NCBI GenBank assembly: GCA_965222505.1 | Contig: OZ244956.1 | Span: 3,720,001 to 3,784,000, forward strand | Reading direction: 5' to 3' | Origin: G965222505 sp965222505 | GTDB taxonomy: Bacteria > Bacteroidota > Rhodothermia > Rhodothermales > DATKEJ01 | DNA: 64,000 nt | Part shown: piece by piece, positions 1 through 8,145 of the stretch | How the letters are laid out: every line of letters starts with the position of its first letter | How positions within the stretch are numbered: position 1 is the stretch's first letter | Translations under genes and position numbers: made by a program | The notes under the pieces: generated by a model | Seen by the model: the letters and a program-made list of their open reading frames with translations, nothing else | Databases searched by the model: none | Told to the model about the DNA's origin: nothing

Positions 1-361
1 CGTGGGGCCGGAGATGTACTACCTGGAAGTGGACCACCGCAACCACCTCGGCGCGATGAGCCGCCTGCCCTACCCCCTCACGCCAATGGCCGGTGCAACG
101 ATTGACCTGCGGCCGACGGGTTCATGGTACGGCACCAATGCCGTGCGGGACCTGGGTGACGGCAATGAGGGCCTCTGGGGCGGCGACGGCGACCGGAATG
201 GCGACGTAACGGCTTTTGATTTTCTCAACGTCTGGCTCCTCGAAAACGGTGGGCCTGCAGGCTACACCTACGGTGATTTCAACCTGAGCAGTGACGTAAC
301 GGCTTTTGATTTTCTCAACGTCTGGCTCCCGGCCAACGGTCAGGCGTCTCAGGTCCCATAG
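1..361 (+). CDS. C-terminal part of a secreted protein with paired dockerin-like calcium loops (partial)
   Basis: The reading frame is open from the left edge, so only the last ~120 residues are seen; the GTG at position 2 is not necessarily the true start. The tail holds two copies of a calcium-loop-like segment: DGDRNGDVTAFD and DFNLSSDVTAFD. Asp/Asn/Ser fall at loop positions 1, 3 and 5 and Asp at position 12, as in dockerin type I / EF-hand-like loops, and each copy is followed by FLNVWL. Paired loops of this kind near the C-terminus are common in large secreted proteins. Here they may mediate anchoring or calcium-dependent folding (inference). The catalytic or binding part lies outside the window, so no function is assigned. 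The two loops are encoded by a perfect 37-bp DNA repeat. Confidence 0.7.
   Translation, partial: VGPEMYYLEVDHRNHLGAMSRLPYPLTPMAGATIDLRPTGSWYGTNAVRDLGDGNEGLWGGDGDRNGDVTAFDFLNVWLLENGGPAGYTYGDFNLSSDVTAFDFLNVWLPANGQASQVP
203..329 (+). repeat. 37-bp perfect direct repeat inside the coding region
   Basis: Positions 203-239 and 293-329 are identical over 37 bp, starting gacgtaacggctttt, and are offset by exactly 90 bp (30 codons). Each copy encodes DVTAFDFLNVWL of the two dockerin-like loops. Identity at synonymous sites points to a recent duplication or gene conversion. Confidence 0.9.
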
Positions 362-377
362 TCCGGCTGCGCCGGAC

Positions 378-507
378 CGTTCTACGTGCGACGTTCTACG
401 TTGAGTGAACCTGAATATTGGCGGCACATCTCACAGGGTATGGCATTCCGCGCCTCGTTCAGCAAGAGATCAATGCCAGGAAACGTAGAACCCAGAACGT
501 AGAACGT
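378..507. repeat. Inverted heptamer array, GTTCTAC family, long spacer
   Basis: The left arm, 378-402, is built of 7-bp units (cgttcta cgtgcga cgttcta cgtt). The right arm, 481-507, carries the complementary units (aacgtag aacccag aacgtag aacg). A 78-bp unrelated spacer separates them. The left arm is identical over 25 bp to that of the array at 37221. It starts 16 bp after the stop codon of the upstream gene, and the rest of the 362-639 intergenic stretch shows no gene. It could act as a transcript-end hairpin (inference). Confidence 0.8.
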
Positions 508-639
508 CCTGCCCCGTGTCCGGTTTTTCCTCGTTTTCCAGAATACATAGTTGAGCCCTGCACAAACCCTATGTCCAACATCTTGAATAAACATCGCCAT
601 ATTCTGTAAAACCCCTTCAACCCAACCGCGATACCCCTC

Positions 640-1971
640 ATGTATAAACGTCTCTTCTGGCTCCCGGTCCTGGTCTTTTTCCTGTGTGCGGAAGCCTTTG
701 CCACCTCCGGCAATACCTATCTCATCTACGTCGCCCCCAAAGGGAGCCCGGCCTATACCGTTGCCCAGGAAAAGGCTGATGACCAACTCGTCTTTGCCGA
801 ACGCAAATTGCACCGCGCCCTGAAACGGGCTTCAGAGTTGTTAGCTTCCGGCCCGCACACAGTCAACGTGCTGGTTGCCGCCGGCGAGTACACCGGCAAG
901 GCCAAACAAGGCATCTGGGTGATTCCGGCCATCGCCAACCAACAGGCCACCCTCCGCCTGATCGGCGGGTTCAATGATGATTTTACCGGGCGACAACCCT
1001 TCGGAAACCTGACGGCCCTCGTAACCACGCCGGGCCGAAACGGCGCGTTTTTGCAACTCACCAAACGGAGCCAACTGGCCCAGTTGGTGATCAGTGGGTT
1101 TCTGTTCGATGCGGCCCCGTCGAACAAATATGACAGCAAAACCAATAGCATCCTCAAGGGGCAATCCCGTACCTATCCGATGCTCAGTTTCTCCCAACTG
1201 AAAGTGGGGCATCTGGTGGTGGCCGATAACATCTTTATCAACGGCGCACACGGGGCCTTCGACCCGTACATCAGCCCGACCAGCCCGGGGGTCGTCGACA
1301 TCACCAACAACTTCTTTATCAACACCATCAAAACCCTCAAACCGGCCGCCACCAAACCGGCCAGCCAGATCAACCTGCGGCACAACTCGTTTATTGCGTG
1401 CTGGCCCTACAACCCGGATGCCACCAGCAGCAATGTCTCGGCCATTGAACTCTACCATAGCGGCGGGGCCGCGCAGGTGAACATCGAAAACAACCTGTTT
1501 GCCTACAACCCCGGCGGAGCCATGCAACATGACTGGCCCGAAGACCGCATGCCGCCCATGGCGATCCGCAACAACTTGTTCTACATGAACGCGGGCCTCT
1601 TCGCCGAGGGTGAGCCGGAAGCGGGCGTCATTGCCGGAAAGTTCGGGCTCAACCCGACCTACCTGCTCCTGGACCTCGAAACGCTTGAAGACGATTTCGA
1701 TTACGACGTCGAAGGCAACGTCTCAATGGACCCGCAAGTCCCGGTGGCCCTCGCCGATTTGCAAGCCGCCGATTCCTACAGCGTCAACCGCAAGAACACG
1801 GTCCTGAACGATGTGCGCCGGTTGTTCGGCCTTAACCAGGACGGTGGGACCGTGGCGATTGCCAACTATGCCCCGGCGATGGTCTTCAATCCCCAGGCCG
1901 TTCCCCTGCCGATGAACGAAGCGGCCAAAGGCTACGGCGTGCAACCCGCTCAACTCTGGAATCCAAACTAA
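640..1971 (+). CDS. Secreted right-handed beta-helix-like protein, function unknown
   Basis: 443 residues with a clear Sec signal peptide (MYKRLFWLPVLVFFLCAEAFA). The body contains repeating segments rich in N-N-x-F/I (VADNIFINGAHGAF, ITNNFFINTIK, LRHNSFIACW, IENNLFAYNPGG, IRNNLFYMNAG). This is the typical look of parallel beta-helix (pectate-lyase-like, PbH1) coils. The front half (VLVAAGEYTG..., LRLIGGFN) resembles the beta-helix start seen in secreted polysaccharide-binding proteins. No catalytic residues of a known lyase family could be identified. No sorting domain is seen at the C-terminus, which ends in LWNPN. It may be exported to the periplasm or surface. It is flanked by an inverted repeat upstream and a rho-independent terminator downstream, so it is probably monocistronic. 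Confidence 0.75.
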   Translation: MYKRLFWLPVLVFFLCAEAFATSGNTYLIYVAPKGSPAYTVAQEKADDQLVFAERKLHRALKRASELLASGPHTVNVLVAAGEYTGKAKQGIWVIPAIANQQATLRLIGGFNDDFTGRQPFGNLTALVTTPGRNGAFLQLTKRSQLAQLVISGFLFDAAPSNKYDSKTNSILKGQSRTYPMLSFSQLKVGHLVVADNIFINGAHGAFDPYISPTSPGVVDITNNFFINTIKTLKPAATKPASQINLRHNSFIACWPYNPDATSSNVSAIELYHSGGAAQVNIENNLFAYNPGGAMQHDWPEDRMPPMAIRNNLFYMNAGLFAEGEPEAGVIAGKFGLNPTYLLLDLETLEDDFDYDVEGNVSMDPQVPVALADLQAADSYSVNRKNTVLNDVRRLFGLNQDGGTVAIANYAPAMVFNPQAVPLPMNEAAKGYGVQPAQLWNPN

Positions 1972-2007
1972 AACTGGGGTGTCATCTTATGATGCCCCAA
2001 CCGAAGA

Positions 2008-2040
2008 GTCGGCTCATGGATCGGGGGCCGACCCTTTTTT
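2008..2040 (+). terminator. Rho-independent terminator after the beta-helix gene
   Basis: Stem gtcggc (2008-2013) pairs with gccgac (2027-2032) and is followed by ccctttttt (2032-2040). A second possible stem (ggggtgtcat / atgatgcccc) lies just upstream at 1976-1997. Confidence 0.7.
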
Positions 2041-2079
2041 GGTTTGGACCGGATGAGCCTTCGCGTTGCTCAGGCGCTT

Positions 2080-2178
2080 GTGCAGTGTGCGAGGTGCGAC
2101 TCAGATTCAGAGGGGTCTGATTCCACGCTCCGCTGGAACCCGCCGTAGAAGTTTAGAATCCAACCCCCGCACTCCGCA
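2080..2178. repeat. Inverted heptamer array, TGCGAGG family
   Basis: Left units tgcagtg tgcgagg tgcgact (2081-2101); complementary units ccccgca ctccgca (2165-2178) end at the ATG of the kinase gene. The same heptamers, including the inner tgcgact unit, occur at 35051-35134, where the right arm again stops just before a start codon. Only two right-hand units remain, so this copy is degenerate. Confidence 0.6.
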
Positions 2179-4736
2179 TGAATCCCGAACGCTGGACCCA
2201 GATCGCCGACCTGTGCAAGGAAGCCCTGACCTATGAGGCCGAGGCCCGGGTCCGCTTTCTCGATCAGCGCTGCGGGGCGGATGCCGACCTGCGCCGGGAG
2301 GTCGAAAGCCTGATCGAAGTCTACGAGGCCGCCCCCGAGTATCTCGAAACCCCGGTGATGGATCTCGAAGGCGTAGCCGATGCGGTTGAGGACGCGCTAC
2401 ACATCGGCCCGTACCGGCTCGTCCGGCTCCTGGGGCAAGGCGGGATGGGAGAGGTTTATCTGGCTCTCCGCACCGACACCAACCAGCACGTGGCCCTCAA
2501 GTTGCTGCGCACCGGGCGCATTGATTTTCTGCAACGCTTTGAGGCCGAACGTCAGATTTTGGCGAGTCTGAATCATCCTCAGATTGCACGCCTGCTGGAT
2601 GTTGGGCAAGCCTCGGATGGACGGCCTTACTTTGTGATGGAATACGTCGATGGCTTACCCATCACGGACTACTGCGACCAGCACCGACTGCCGATTGAAG
2701 ACCGGCTGGCCCTGTTTGCCCAGGTGTGTGAAGCCGTACAGTATGCCCACCGGAACCTGGTCGTACACCGGGACCTGAAACCCTCGAACATTCTGGTGAC
2801 CCATGCCGGTACGACGCCTTCCGAGGGCCGGGTGAAATTGTTGGATTTTGGGATTGCAAAAGTGTTGGAGACGGGGCCATCGGTGGTGGAAACGCAAACC
2901 GGGCTCCGGGTGATGACCCCGGCCTACGCCTCGCCCGAACAGGTCCTCGGAAAGTCCATCACAACCTCCAGTGATGTGTACAGCCTGGGCGTGTTGCTGT
3001 TTGAACTTCTCACGGGACGCCGCCCCTATGCCCTGGGTGAAAAACTCGAAGCTGAAGTGGTGCGCATCATCGCCGAGGAAGAACCCGTCCGGCCCAGCAC
3101 AGCGGTTACCCAGGCGGTGGAAACACAACAGGCCGACGGGACCACCCGGACTGTAGATGCCTCGGAGGTAAGTGCCGCACGGCAGAGTACGGCAGAGCGA
3201 TTGCAACGGGTGTTGCGGGGTGAGTTGGATAACATCGTACTCAAGGCCCTTCGCAAAGAATCCGAACGCCGGTATGGAACGGCACAAGACCTGGCCGGAG
3301 ATGTGGACCGCTACCTCAGAGGGCTCCCCGTCTCTGCGCAGCCGGACACAATGGGGTACCGAGTGCGAAAATTTGTAAGGCGACATCGGTGGGAGGTTGG
3401 TGTGGCAACACTGGGGGTGTTGCTGTTGCTGGCCTTCAGCAGTATCACCGCGTGGCAGGCAAAGCGAGTGGCCGAGGAACGGGACCGTGCCCAGGCCGAA
3501 GCGGCCAAGGCGCAGGAGATTAAAACCTTCCTTCTTAGCCTGTTCGAAAGCGCTGATCCCACCCGTGAGGCGCGGGATTCATTGTTGGTGAGGGAGGTGC
3601 TTGATGATGGTGCAGCACGGATCGAAAACGAATTGGCCGGCCAACCCGAAGTGCAGGGTGAAGCCATGGGTGCGGTGGCACAGGCCTATTACAGCCTCGG
3701 ACGGTCCGAAGACGCCGTGCGGTTACAACGGCACGCCCTGGACCGCTTGCAGGCCGTACTTCCCGTTGATGATCCGGCGGTGCAAAATGCCCGGTACGGG
3801 CTGGCCGGTATGTTGATTGAGTTGGCGAAGTACACGGAAGCCGAGGCGCTGTTTCGGGAGTATTTGCGCTACGAGCTCTCTGGCGGTACGTCCAATGAAG
3901 CCCTGTCGGCCCTGTTTCAAATTGGGAATATGCAGCACGTACAGGGCAATGCACAGGCCGCCGACAGTGCCTTTACGTTGTGGAGTACCCGCTTTGCCGC
4001 TACGCCGCATGCCGCCGATCCGACCCTGGCCAAGAACATGCGGGATATGGTCTTTATCCTGACCTACAAAGGTGAACTAGAAGAAGCCGAGGCCATGCAC
4101 CACCCAACCATGGCGATGGAGCGCCAACTGTTTGGTGACCGGGACGTACGCATTGGCGAGGCCCTCGTTTCCTATCACGAAATCCTGACGCGCCAACAAC
4201 GCCACGCTGAAGCCGAACCTGTTGCACGAGAGGTACTGACCTTGTTTCGGGAATTGCATCCGGAAGGACATACACGGGTTGCACTGGCTTTGCGACACCT
4301 GGGCAAGACCCTCTCGGTTTTAGAACAATACGAAGAAGGTGAACGGTTCCTGTTGGAAGGACTGGCGATGGAAAAAAAACTACACGGCGAAGGTGCGTTT
4401 ACTTCGGGTAGCCATTACCGGGAACTGGGTCGGCATTATGCCCGCGCCGGTGATTACGCCCAGGCCGAAGGGTATGCTCGTGCAGCGGTGGCCCTTTTCG
4501 AAAAGCATTTCGGTCCAACCTTCGCCATGACCCGGCTCAACCGCGGTTTTCTGGCATCCGTCTTAACCCACCAGGGCCGGTACCCGGAAGCCGAAGCCCT
4601 GCTCCTTGCCGATTATAAAGACCTGGTAGCCAGCGGTAAAACGTCGGGCTCAACGGCCCAAACGCATCGGAAACATCTGGTGGCTTTGTATGAAGCCTGG
4701 GGCCGCCCGGAAGAAGCCGCCAAATATGGGGGATAG
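2178..4736 (+). CDS. Membrane serine/threonine protein kinase with C-terminal TPR domain
   Basis: 852 residues. An N-terminal ~75-residue helical region (MNPERWTQIADLCKEAL...) is typical of PknB-like kinases in this group. The Hanks-type kinase domain follows: Gly loop GQGGMGEVY from residue 86, VALK lysine K108, catalytic HRDLKPSN with D199, DFG D223, and a PAYASPEQ substrate-binding segment. One transmembrane helix lies at ~407-427 (VGVATLGVLLLLAFSSITAW). The ~400-residue extracytoplasmic part consists of TPR-like helical pairs (e.g. YSLGRSEDAVRLQRHALDRL). All catalytic residues are present, so it should be active. The kinase faces the cytoplasm and the TPR part probably senses a protein partner outside (inference). 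No substrate or phosphatase gene is adjacent. The start follows directly on a heptamer repeat. Confidence 0.9.
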   Translation: MNPERWTQIADLCKEALTYEAEARVRFLDQRCGADADLRREVESLIEVYEAAPEYLETPVMDLEGVADAVEDALHIGPYRLVRLLGQGGMGEVYLALRTDTNQHVALKLLRTGRIDFLQRFEAERQILASLNHPQIARLLDVGQASDGRPYFVMEYVDGLPITDYCDQHRLPIEDRLALFAQVCEAVQYAHRNLVVHRDLKPSNILVTHAGTTPSEGRVKLLDFGIAKVLETGPSVVETQTGLRVMTPAYASPEQVLGKSITTSSDVYSLGVLLFELLTGRRPYALGEKLEAEVVRIIAEEEPVRPSTAVTQAVETQQADGTTRTVDASEVSAARQSTAERLQRVLRGELDNIVLKALRKESERRYGTAQDLAGDVDRYLRGLPVSAQPDTMGYRVRKFVRRHRWEVGVATLGVLLLLAFSSITAWQAKRVAEERDRAQAEAAKAQEIKTFLLSLFESADPTREARDSLLVREVLDDGAARIENELAGQPEVQGEAMGAVAQAYYSLGRSEDAVRLQRHALDRLQAVLPVDDPAVQNARYGLAGMLIELAKYTEAEALFREYLRYELSGGTSNEALSALFQIGNMQHVQGNAQAADSAFTLWSTRFAATPHAADPTLAKNMRDMVFILTYKGELEEAEAMHHPTMAMERQLFGDRDVRIGEALVSYHEILTRQQRHAEAEPVAREVLTLFRELHPEGHTRVALALRHLGKTLSVLEQYEEGERFLLEGLAMEKKLHGEGAFTSGSHYRELGRHYARAGDYAQAEGYARAAVALFEKHFGPTFAMTRLNRGFLASVLTHQGRYPEAEALLLADYKDLVASGKTSGSTAQTHRKHLVALYEAWGRPEEAAKYGG

Positions 4737-4813
4737 GTCTGTTCCTCGCTCCACCCAGCGGCTATTGCCTTCTCTTGGAAACCCCATTTCCCTTACCGGG
4801 GTCAAAAAGCAGT

Positions 4814-5749
4814 ATGGCTCAAGCACCGGGTGACATACAAACCTGGGTAGATGTGGTCCCTGCGCTGGCCACGGCGTACACCCGTGGCACGCCCACGGGT
4901 GACCAGGCCCGGACGTGGGCGCTGGTGCTGCGGTCGCAACACATTGCCCACCGGCTGGATCGTACCTCCGGTACCTGGGCCTTGTGGGTACCCGAGGCGG
5001 CCCACGTCGAGGCGACCACGCAACTGGCCCGCTACGAGGAAGAAAATGCCGGATGGACAGTCCAGTTGCCTGCTGGCCCTGCCTTTGACAATGCCACCAC
5101 CACGGCCCTGGTCTGTCTGGCCCTGGGCATCTTCCACACCGTCACCGGGTTTTACCTCTCGGGCTTTGGGTATACGCCAATCCGGTGGGTCGAACTGGGC
5201 AATGCCTATGCCGGGCGCATTATGGAGGGGGAATGGTGGCGGTTGGCAACGGCCCTCACCCTGCACGCCGATGCCGCCCACATTCTGGGCAATCTCGCCT
5301 TTGGTGGTTTTTTTATCACCCTGTTGTGCAGGCAACTTGGGGCGGGTTTCGGATGGAGCCTTGTGTTGTGGTCCGGCATTCTGGGGAACCTGATCAACGC
5401 CTGGTTTCAGGATCCGGCACATCGGGCCATTGGGGCCTCCACAGCGGTGTTTGGGGCGGTGGGGTTGTTGTCCGGTGTGCGCATGTTGGAGCCGCAGTGG
5501 TACGGGTGGAAAGACCGTTTGCTGCCCGTTGCCATTGGCTTGATTTTTCTGGGTCTGCTCGGCTCTGGGGGAGAACGCACCGACTTGGGCGGCCATCTGT
5601 TTGGATTTCTGGCAGGCCTGGGGTTGGGGGTTGGGGTAAGCCTGTGGCTCAAGACCCATGCTCTGCCCGCACGGCCCGCACAACGGTGGATGGGCATCTT
5701 GGCCGTTGCCATCCTCCTGGCCGCCTGGCTTACCGCACTGATGGTTTAA
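4814..5749 (+). CDS. Rhomboid family intramembrane serine protease
   Basis: 311 residues from the ATG at 4814; an in-frame TTG at 4775 would add 13. A ~85-residue soluble N-terminal domain precedes six or seven hydrophobic segments. The rhomboid signatures are in order: HADAAHILGN (the H-x-x-x-N motif in TM2), nucleophile motif GASTAVFG with S209 (the fourth residue is T where most rhomboids have G), and DLGGHLFGF with catalytic H261. The family cleaves membrane-spanning substrates. The gene follows the kinase by 77 bp with no terminator in between, so they may be cotranscribed. The substrate cannot be told from sequence. Confidence 0.88.
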   Translation: MAQAPGDIQTWVDVVPALATAYTRGTPTGDQARTWALVLRSQHIAHRLDRTSGTWALWVPEAAHVEATTQLARYEEENAGWTVQLPAGPAFDNATTTALVCLALGIFHTVTGFYLSGFGYTPIRWVELGNAYAGRIMEGEWWRLATALTLHADAAHILGNLAFGGFFITLLCRQLGAGFGWSLVLWSGILGNLINAWFQDPAHRAIGASTAVFGAVGLLSGVRMLEPQWYGWKDRLLPVAIGLIFLGLLGSGGERTDLGGHLFGFLAGLGLGVGVSLWLKTHALPARPAQRWMGILAVAILLAAWLTALMV

Positions 5750-6183
5750 ACGAAGTGATTTGGTGTTGGTATGGGCGTAAGGGCACAAGAATTACGAAAT
5801 TACTTCGTTGACCTTACGGTTTCACATTCCTTTCCCGGTGCCGCACCGGGCGTTTGCACAATACGAAATCTGTAAATTTTCGGGATCTTGAGCTACAAAT
5901 TTCTTATTATTCACGCGCGCAAGCTTAACCAACACCAGGCAAGCACTTATGTGGTCCACGTAACTTGTGCCGGAGGTATACACCCCGGTCGAGGAGGAAT
6001 AGCGGGTTTGGCCACCCCATGCATCTAAACCTATAGCCTTTTCTTCGCTGGCATGGCCGTCGGCGGAATGGCATAGGAAAAAAGGGAGCAATATCCCCCG
6101 TATTTCGCTTCCTAAGGCATGGCCACCGATGTCCCTCATACAAGGCGACCCACACGGATCCAACGTCGTAAACACAGACAATT
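5750..6183. other. Intergenic region with overlapping hairpins, no supported gene
   Basis: Three inverted repeats follow the rhomboid stop codon. The first is aacgaagtgattt (5749-5761) with aaattacttcgtt (5797-5809), one mismatch. The second is cgtaagg (5776-5782) with ccttacg (5812-5818), which interleaves with the first. The third is cccggtg/caccggg (5834-5850). The first two could be alternative hairpins or a pseudoknot. None has a T-run. The rest, to 6183, shows no convincing gene: the 119-codon minus frame at 5822-6181 has no recognisable protein features. Confidence 0.5.
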
Positions 6184-8145
6184 ATGCTGCGAAAAACAGC
6201 AGAAGCGCTCCAGGAGCGCCTATTTGATGCTTTCCCCGCTGATCGTGCCTATCCACAGGTAGCCCTCGATGATGAGGCCATGCCCCCCTTAATCGGGCAT
6301 TTCCTGAAACATGTATTGCACGGACGCATTGCCCGGGTTGATGTACAGGTTCAGCCGGAATGGTTTGATTACAGTGCCCCCCATATGGAGGAGGCTACGG
6401 TCGCCTGGCGGGCAGCCCTCAATGATGCCGCCCGCATCCCGGCGCATGCCTGGCAACGGACCCTGGAGCAGGGTATTCGGCTGGTGCTGCTACATCTGAT
6501 CCAGCCGGTGTCCACCCTTGCTACGTTTGTGTATGGGCAGGATGAGGAGGCCCTGGCATTGGATGTGATTACTGATCGCATGGGGTATTTCCTGGCGTAT
6601 CCCCATCTCACAGAAATGGTCAATTCCCTGGGGCTCAGCGAAGCGGACAGCCTGGACCGCCAAACTTTTGAACAGGTCCTGTTCAAAGCAGAACAGGAAA
6701 CCATCGCCGACTTTGAAGCTGAAGACTGGGTGGCCTATCTCAACCCCTTGTTTGATCTGGTGAATCTGGCCGCCCTTAAACGGGTGACCGGCACACCGAC
6801 AGCCCTGTTGCGCATCTTTTTTGAACACAAGGGACAAAGTCAAATCGTACAAAGGTTACAGTTTGAGGAAGACATGCGGGGGACCACGTCGGTTGAACCC
6901 CATGGGCTTCAGCGTATTCTCGATGTCGTGCTGCGGATGCAGCCCCCCGAGGCAGAGCCAGAACCCGAAGCCGTCGAAGCAGCCCCGGTCTCAGAAGAAC
7001 CCGCACCCGAAGTTGAAGGTGAACCGGTAGAAGCGATGCCGCGCTGGATGCAGTATCAAAAAGGACAGGCCCTGGATCATGAGGGCGAAGCACCGGCGCT
7101 GGATGCTGATGCGGCAGCGCCTGTCACCGCCTTGCCCGATCCGGCAGAAAAAATTGTGATCGTAGAAACGCCCATCATGGATGCATCGACAGAAGAGGAA
7201 GCTGTAGAAGCTGAAGTGGAAGCCGTTGTGCCGCTGGCTGAGGATGCTGTGGTGGAGGATGAAGCACCGTATGCAGCAGAGGATAAAGTACCTGAGCCTA
7301 TGGCCGCCCCTGAGCGGCAGGAAGCCACCGCGCCCCGCGCCCGTATTGGCCGCCGTGCGCCGGTACCCAGCGATTTGCACCCAACCGATGATCCAACTCC
7401 GATGGTACAGCAAGAACCTGAGGTGGAGGAAAACGAAGAAGAATATGAGGGCATTCCTGCCCGACCCACCGGTTCCCGAATCATCCCGTTGTTTGGGGAG
7501 AAGAAGACACCGGCTGAAGTGTCCGTTGTTTCGGCACCCGAACCTGAAGTGCAAGAAGAATCCCTTCCACAAGATCCGCCTGAGTTGGCCGATGTCACGA
7601 CTGAACATCCAGAAGGGACACCGGAACCGGTGATGGAAGAAGCGCTAGGCTCGGAAGAAGAACTGGATGTGGATGAGGAGCCGGTGATGGATGAAGCATT
7701 GGAAACCATCTCTGCCATCTCTGACACCTGGGAAGATGATGAAGATGATTTCCCGGAGCCGGAACTGGAACCTGAGCCCGAGCCTGCAACTGCCGAACAG
7801 TCCATCCCCTTGTGGATGCAGTATCAGAAACGGCAGGGGCCTACCTCATCGCGTGCGGTTGCCCCGGTACAGACGCGTACGACGGTCAGTCCGGAACTGG
7901 AAGAGCTTGAACGGTACGTCATCGGTACCGCCGGGGCATCTCGCCGGGCCTGGTTTGTGCGTCAGTTGTTCAAGGGCTCGTATGAAGAGTACGAAAGCGT
8001 CCTGCGCAAGCTGGCCGGTTCGTCCAATTGGCGCGAAGCCTCTCAGGTAATCGCAGCCGACATCTTCCGTAAATACAACATCAACATTTACAGCGAACCG
8101 GCCGTCGCCTTTACTGACGCTGTCGAAATGCGGTTTCACGAATGA
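6184..8145 (+). CDS. Acidic, low-complexity-linker protein of unknown function, coupled to pccB
   Basis: 653 residues, no signal peptide. A structured-looking N-terminal ~260 residues (helical, e.g. LRKTAEALQERLFDAFP and FKAEQETIADFEAEDWVAYL) is followed by a ~290-residue Glu/Pro/Ala-rich region. A short C-terminal domain (~585-653, RRAWFVRQLFKGSYEEYESV) closes the protein. A conserved short motif occurs twice, flanking the acidic linker: AMPRWMQYQKGQA (~285) and IPLWMQYQKRQG (~540). The stop codon overlaps the start of the carboxylase gene (ATGA at 8142-8145), so the two are translationally coupled. I do not recognise the family. Two folded ends joined by a flexible acidic tether suggest a scaffold or regulator (inference). 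Confidence 0.7.
   Translation: MLRKTAEALQERLFDAFPADRAYPQVALDDEAMPPLIGHFLKHVLHGRIARVDVQVQPEWFDYSAPHMEEATVAWRAALNDAARIPAHAWQRTLEQGIRLVLLHLIQPVSTLATFVYGQDEEALALDVITDRMGYFLAYPHLTEMVNSLGLSEADSLDRQTFEQVLFKAEQETIADFEAEDWVAYLNPLFDLVNLAALKRVTGTPTALLRIFFEHKGQSQIVQRLQFEEDMRGTTSVEPHGLQRILDVVLRMQPPEAEPEPEAVEAAPVSEEPAPEVEGEPVEAMPRWMQYQKGQALDHEGEAPALDADAAAPVTALPDPAEKIVIVETPIMDASTEEEAVEAEVEAVVPLAEDAVVEDEAPYAAEDKVPEPMAAPERQEATAPRARIGRRAPVPSDLHPTDDPTPMVQQEPEVEENEEEYEGIPARPTGSRIIPLFGEKKTPAEVSVVSAPEPEVQEESLPQDPPELADVTTEHPEGTPEPVMEEALGSEEELDVDEEPVMDEALETISAISDTWEDDEDDFPEPELEPEPEPATAEQSIPLWMQYQKRQGPTSSRAVAPVQTRTTVSPELEELERYVIGTAGASRRAWFVRQLFKGSYEEYESVLRKLAGSSNWREASQVIAADIFRKYNINIYSEPAVAFTDAVEMRFHE

Noticed and set aside
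378..507. Reading the heptamer arrays as CRISPR repeats
   Set aside because: Units are 7 bp and back to back without spacers, and each array is inverted on itself; no cas genes are near.
378..507. Reading the long-spacer arrays as integron attC sites
   Set aside because: The GTTRRRY-type core sites are not present, and no integrase gene was seen.
5822..6181. A 119-codon minus-strand frame in the rhomboid downstream region
   Set aside because: Composition and lack of any domain or signal pattern, plus overlap with hairpins, make it look like chance.
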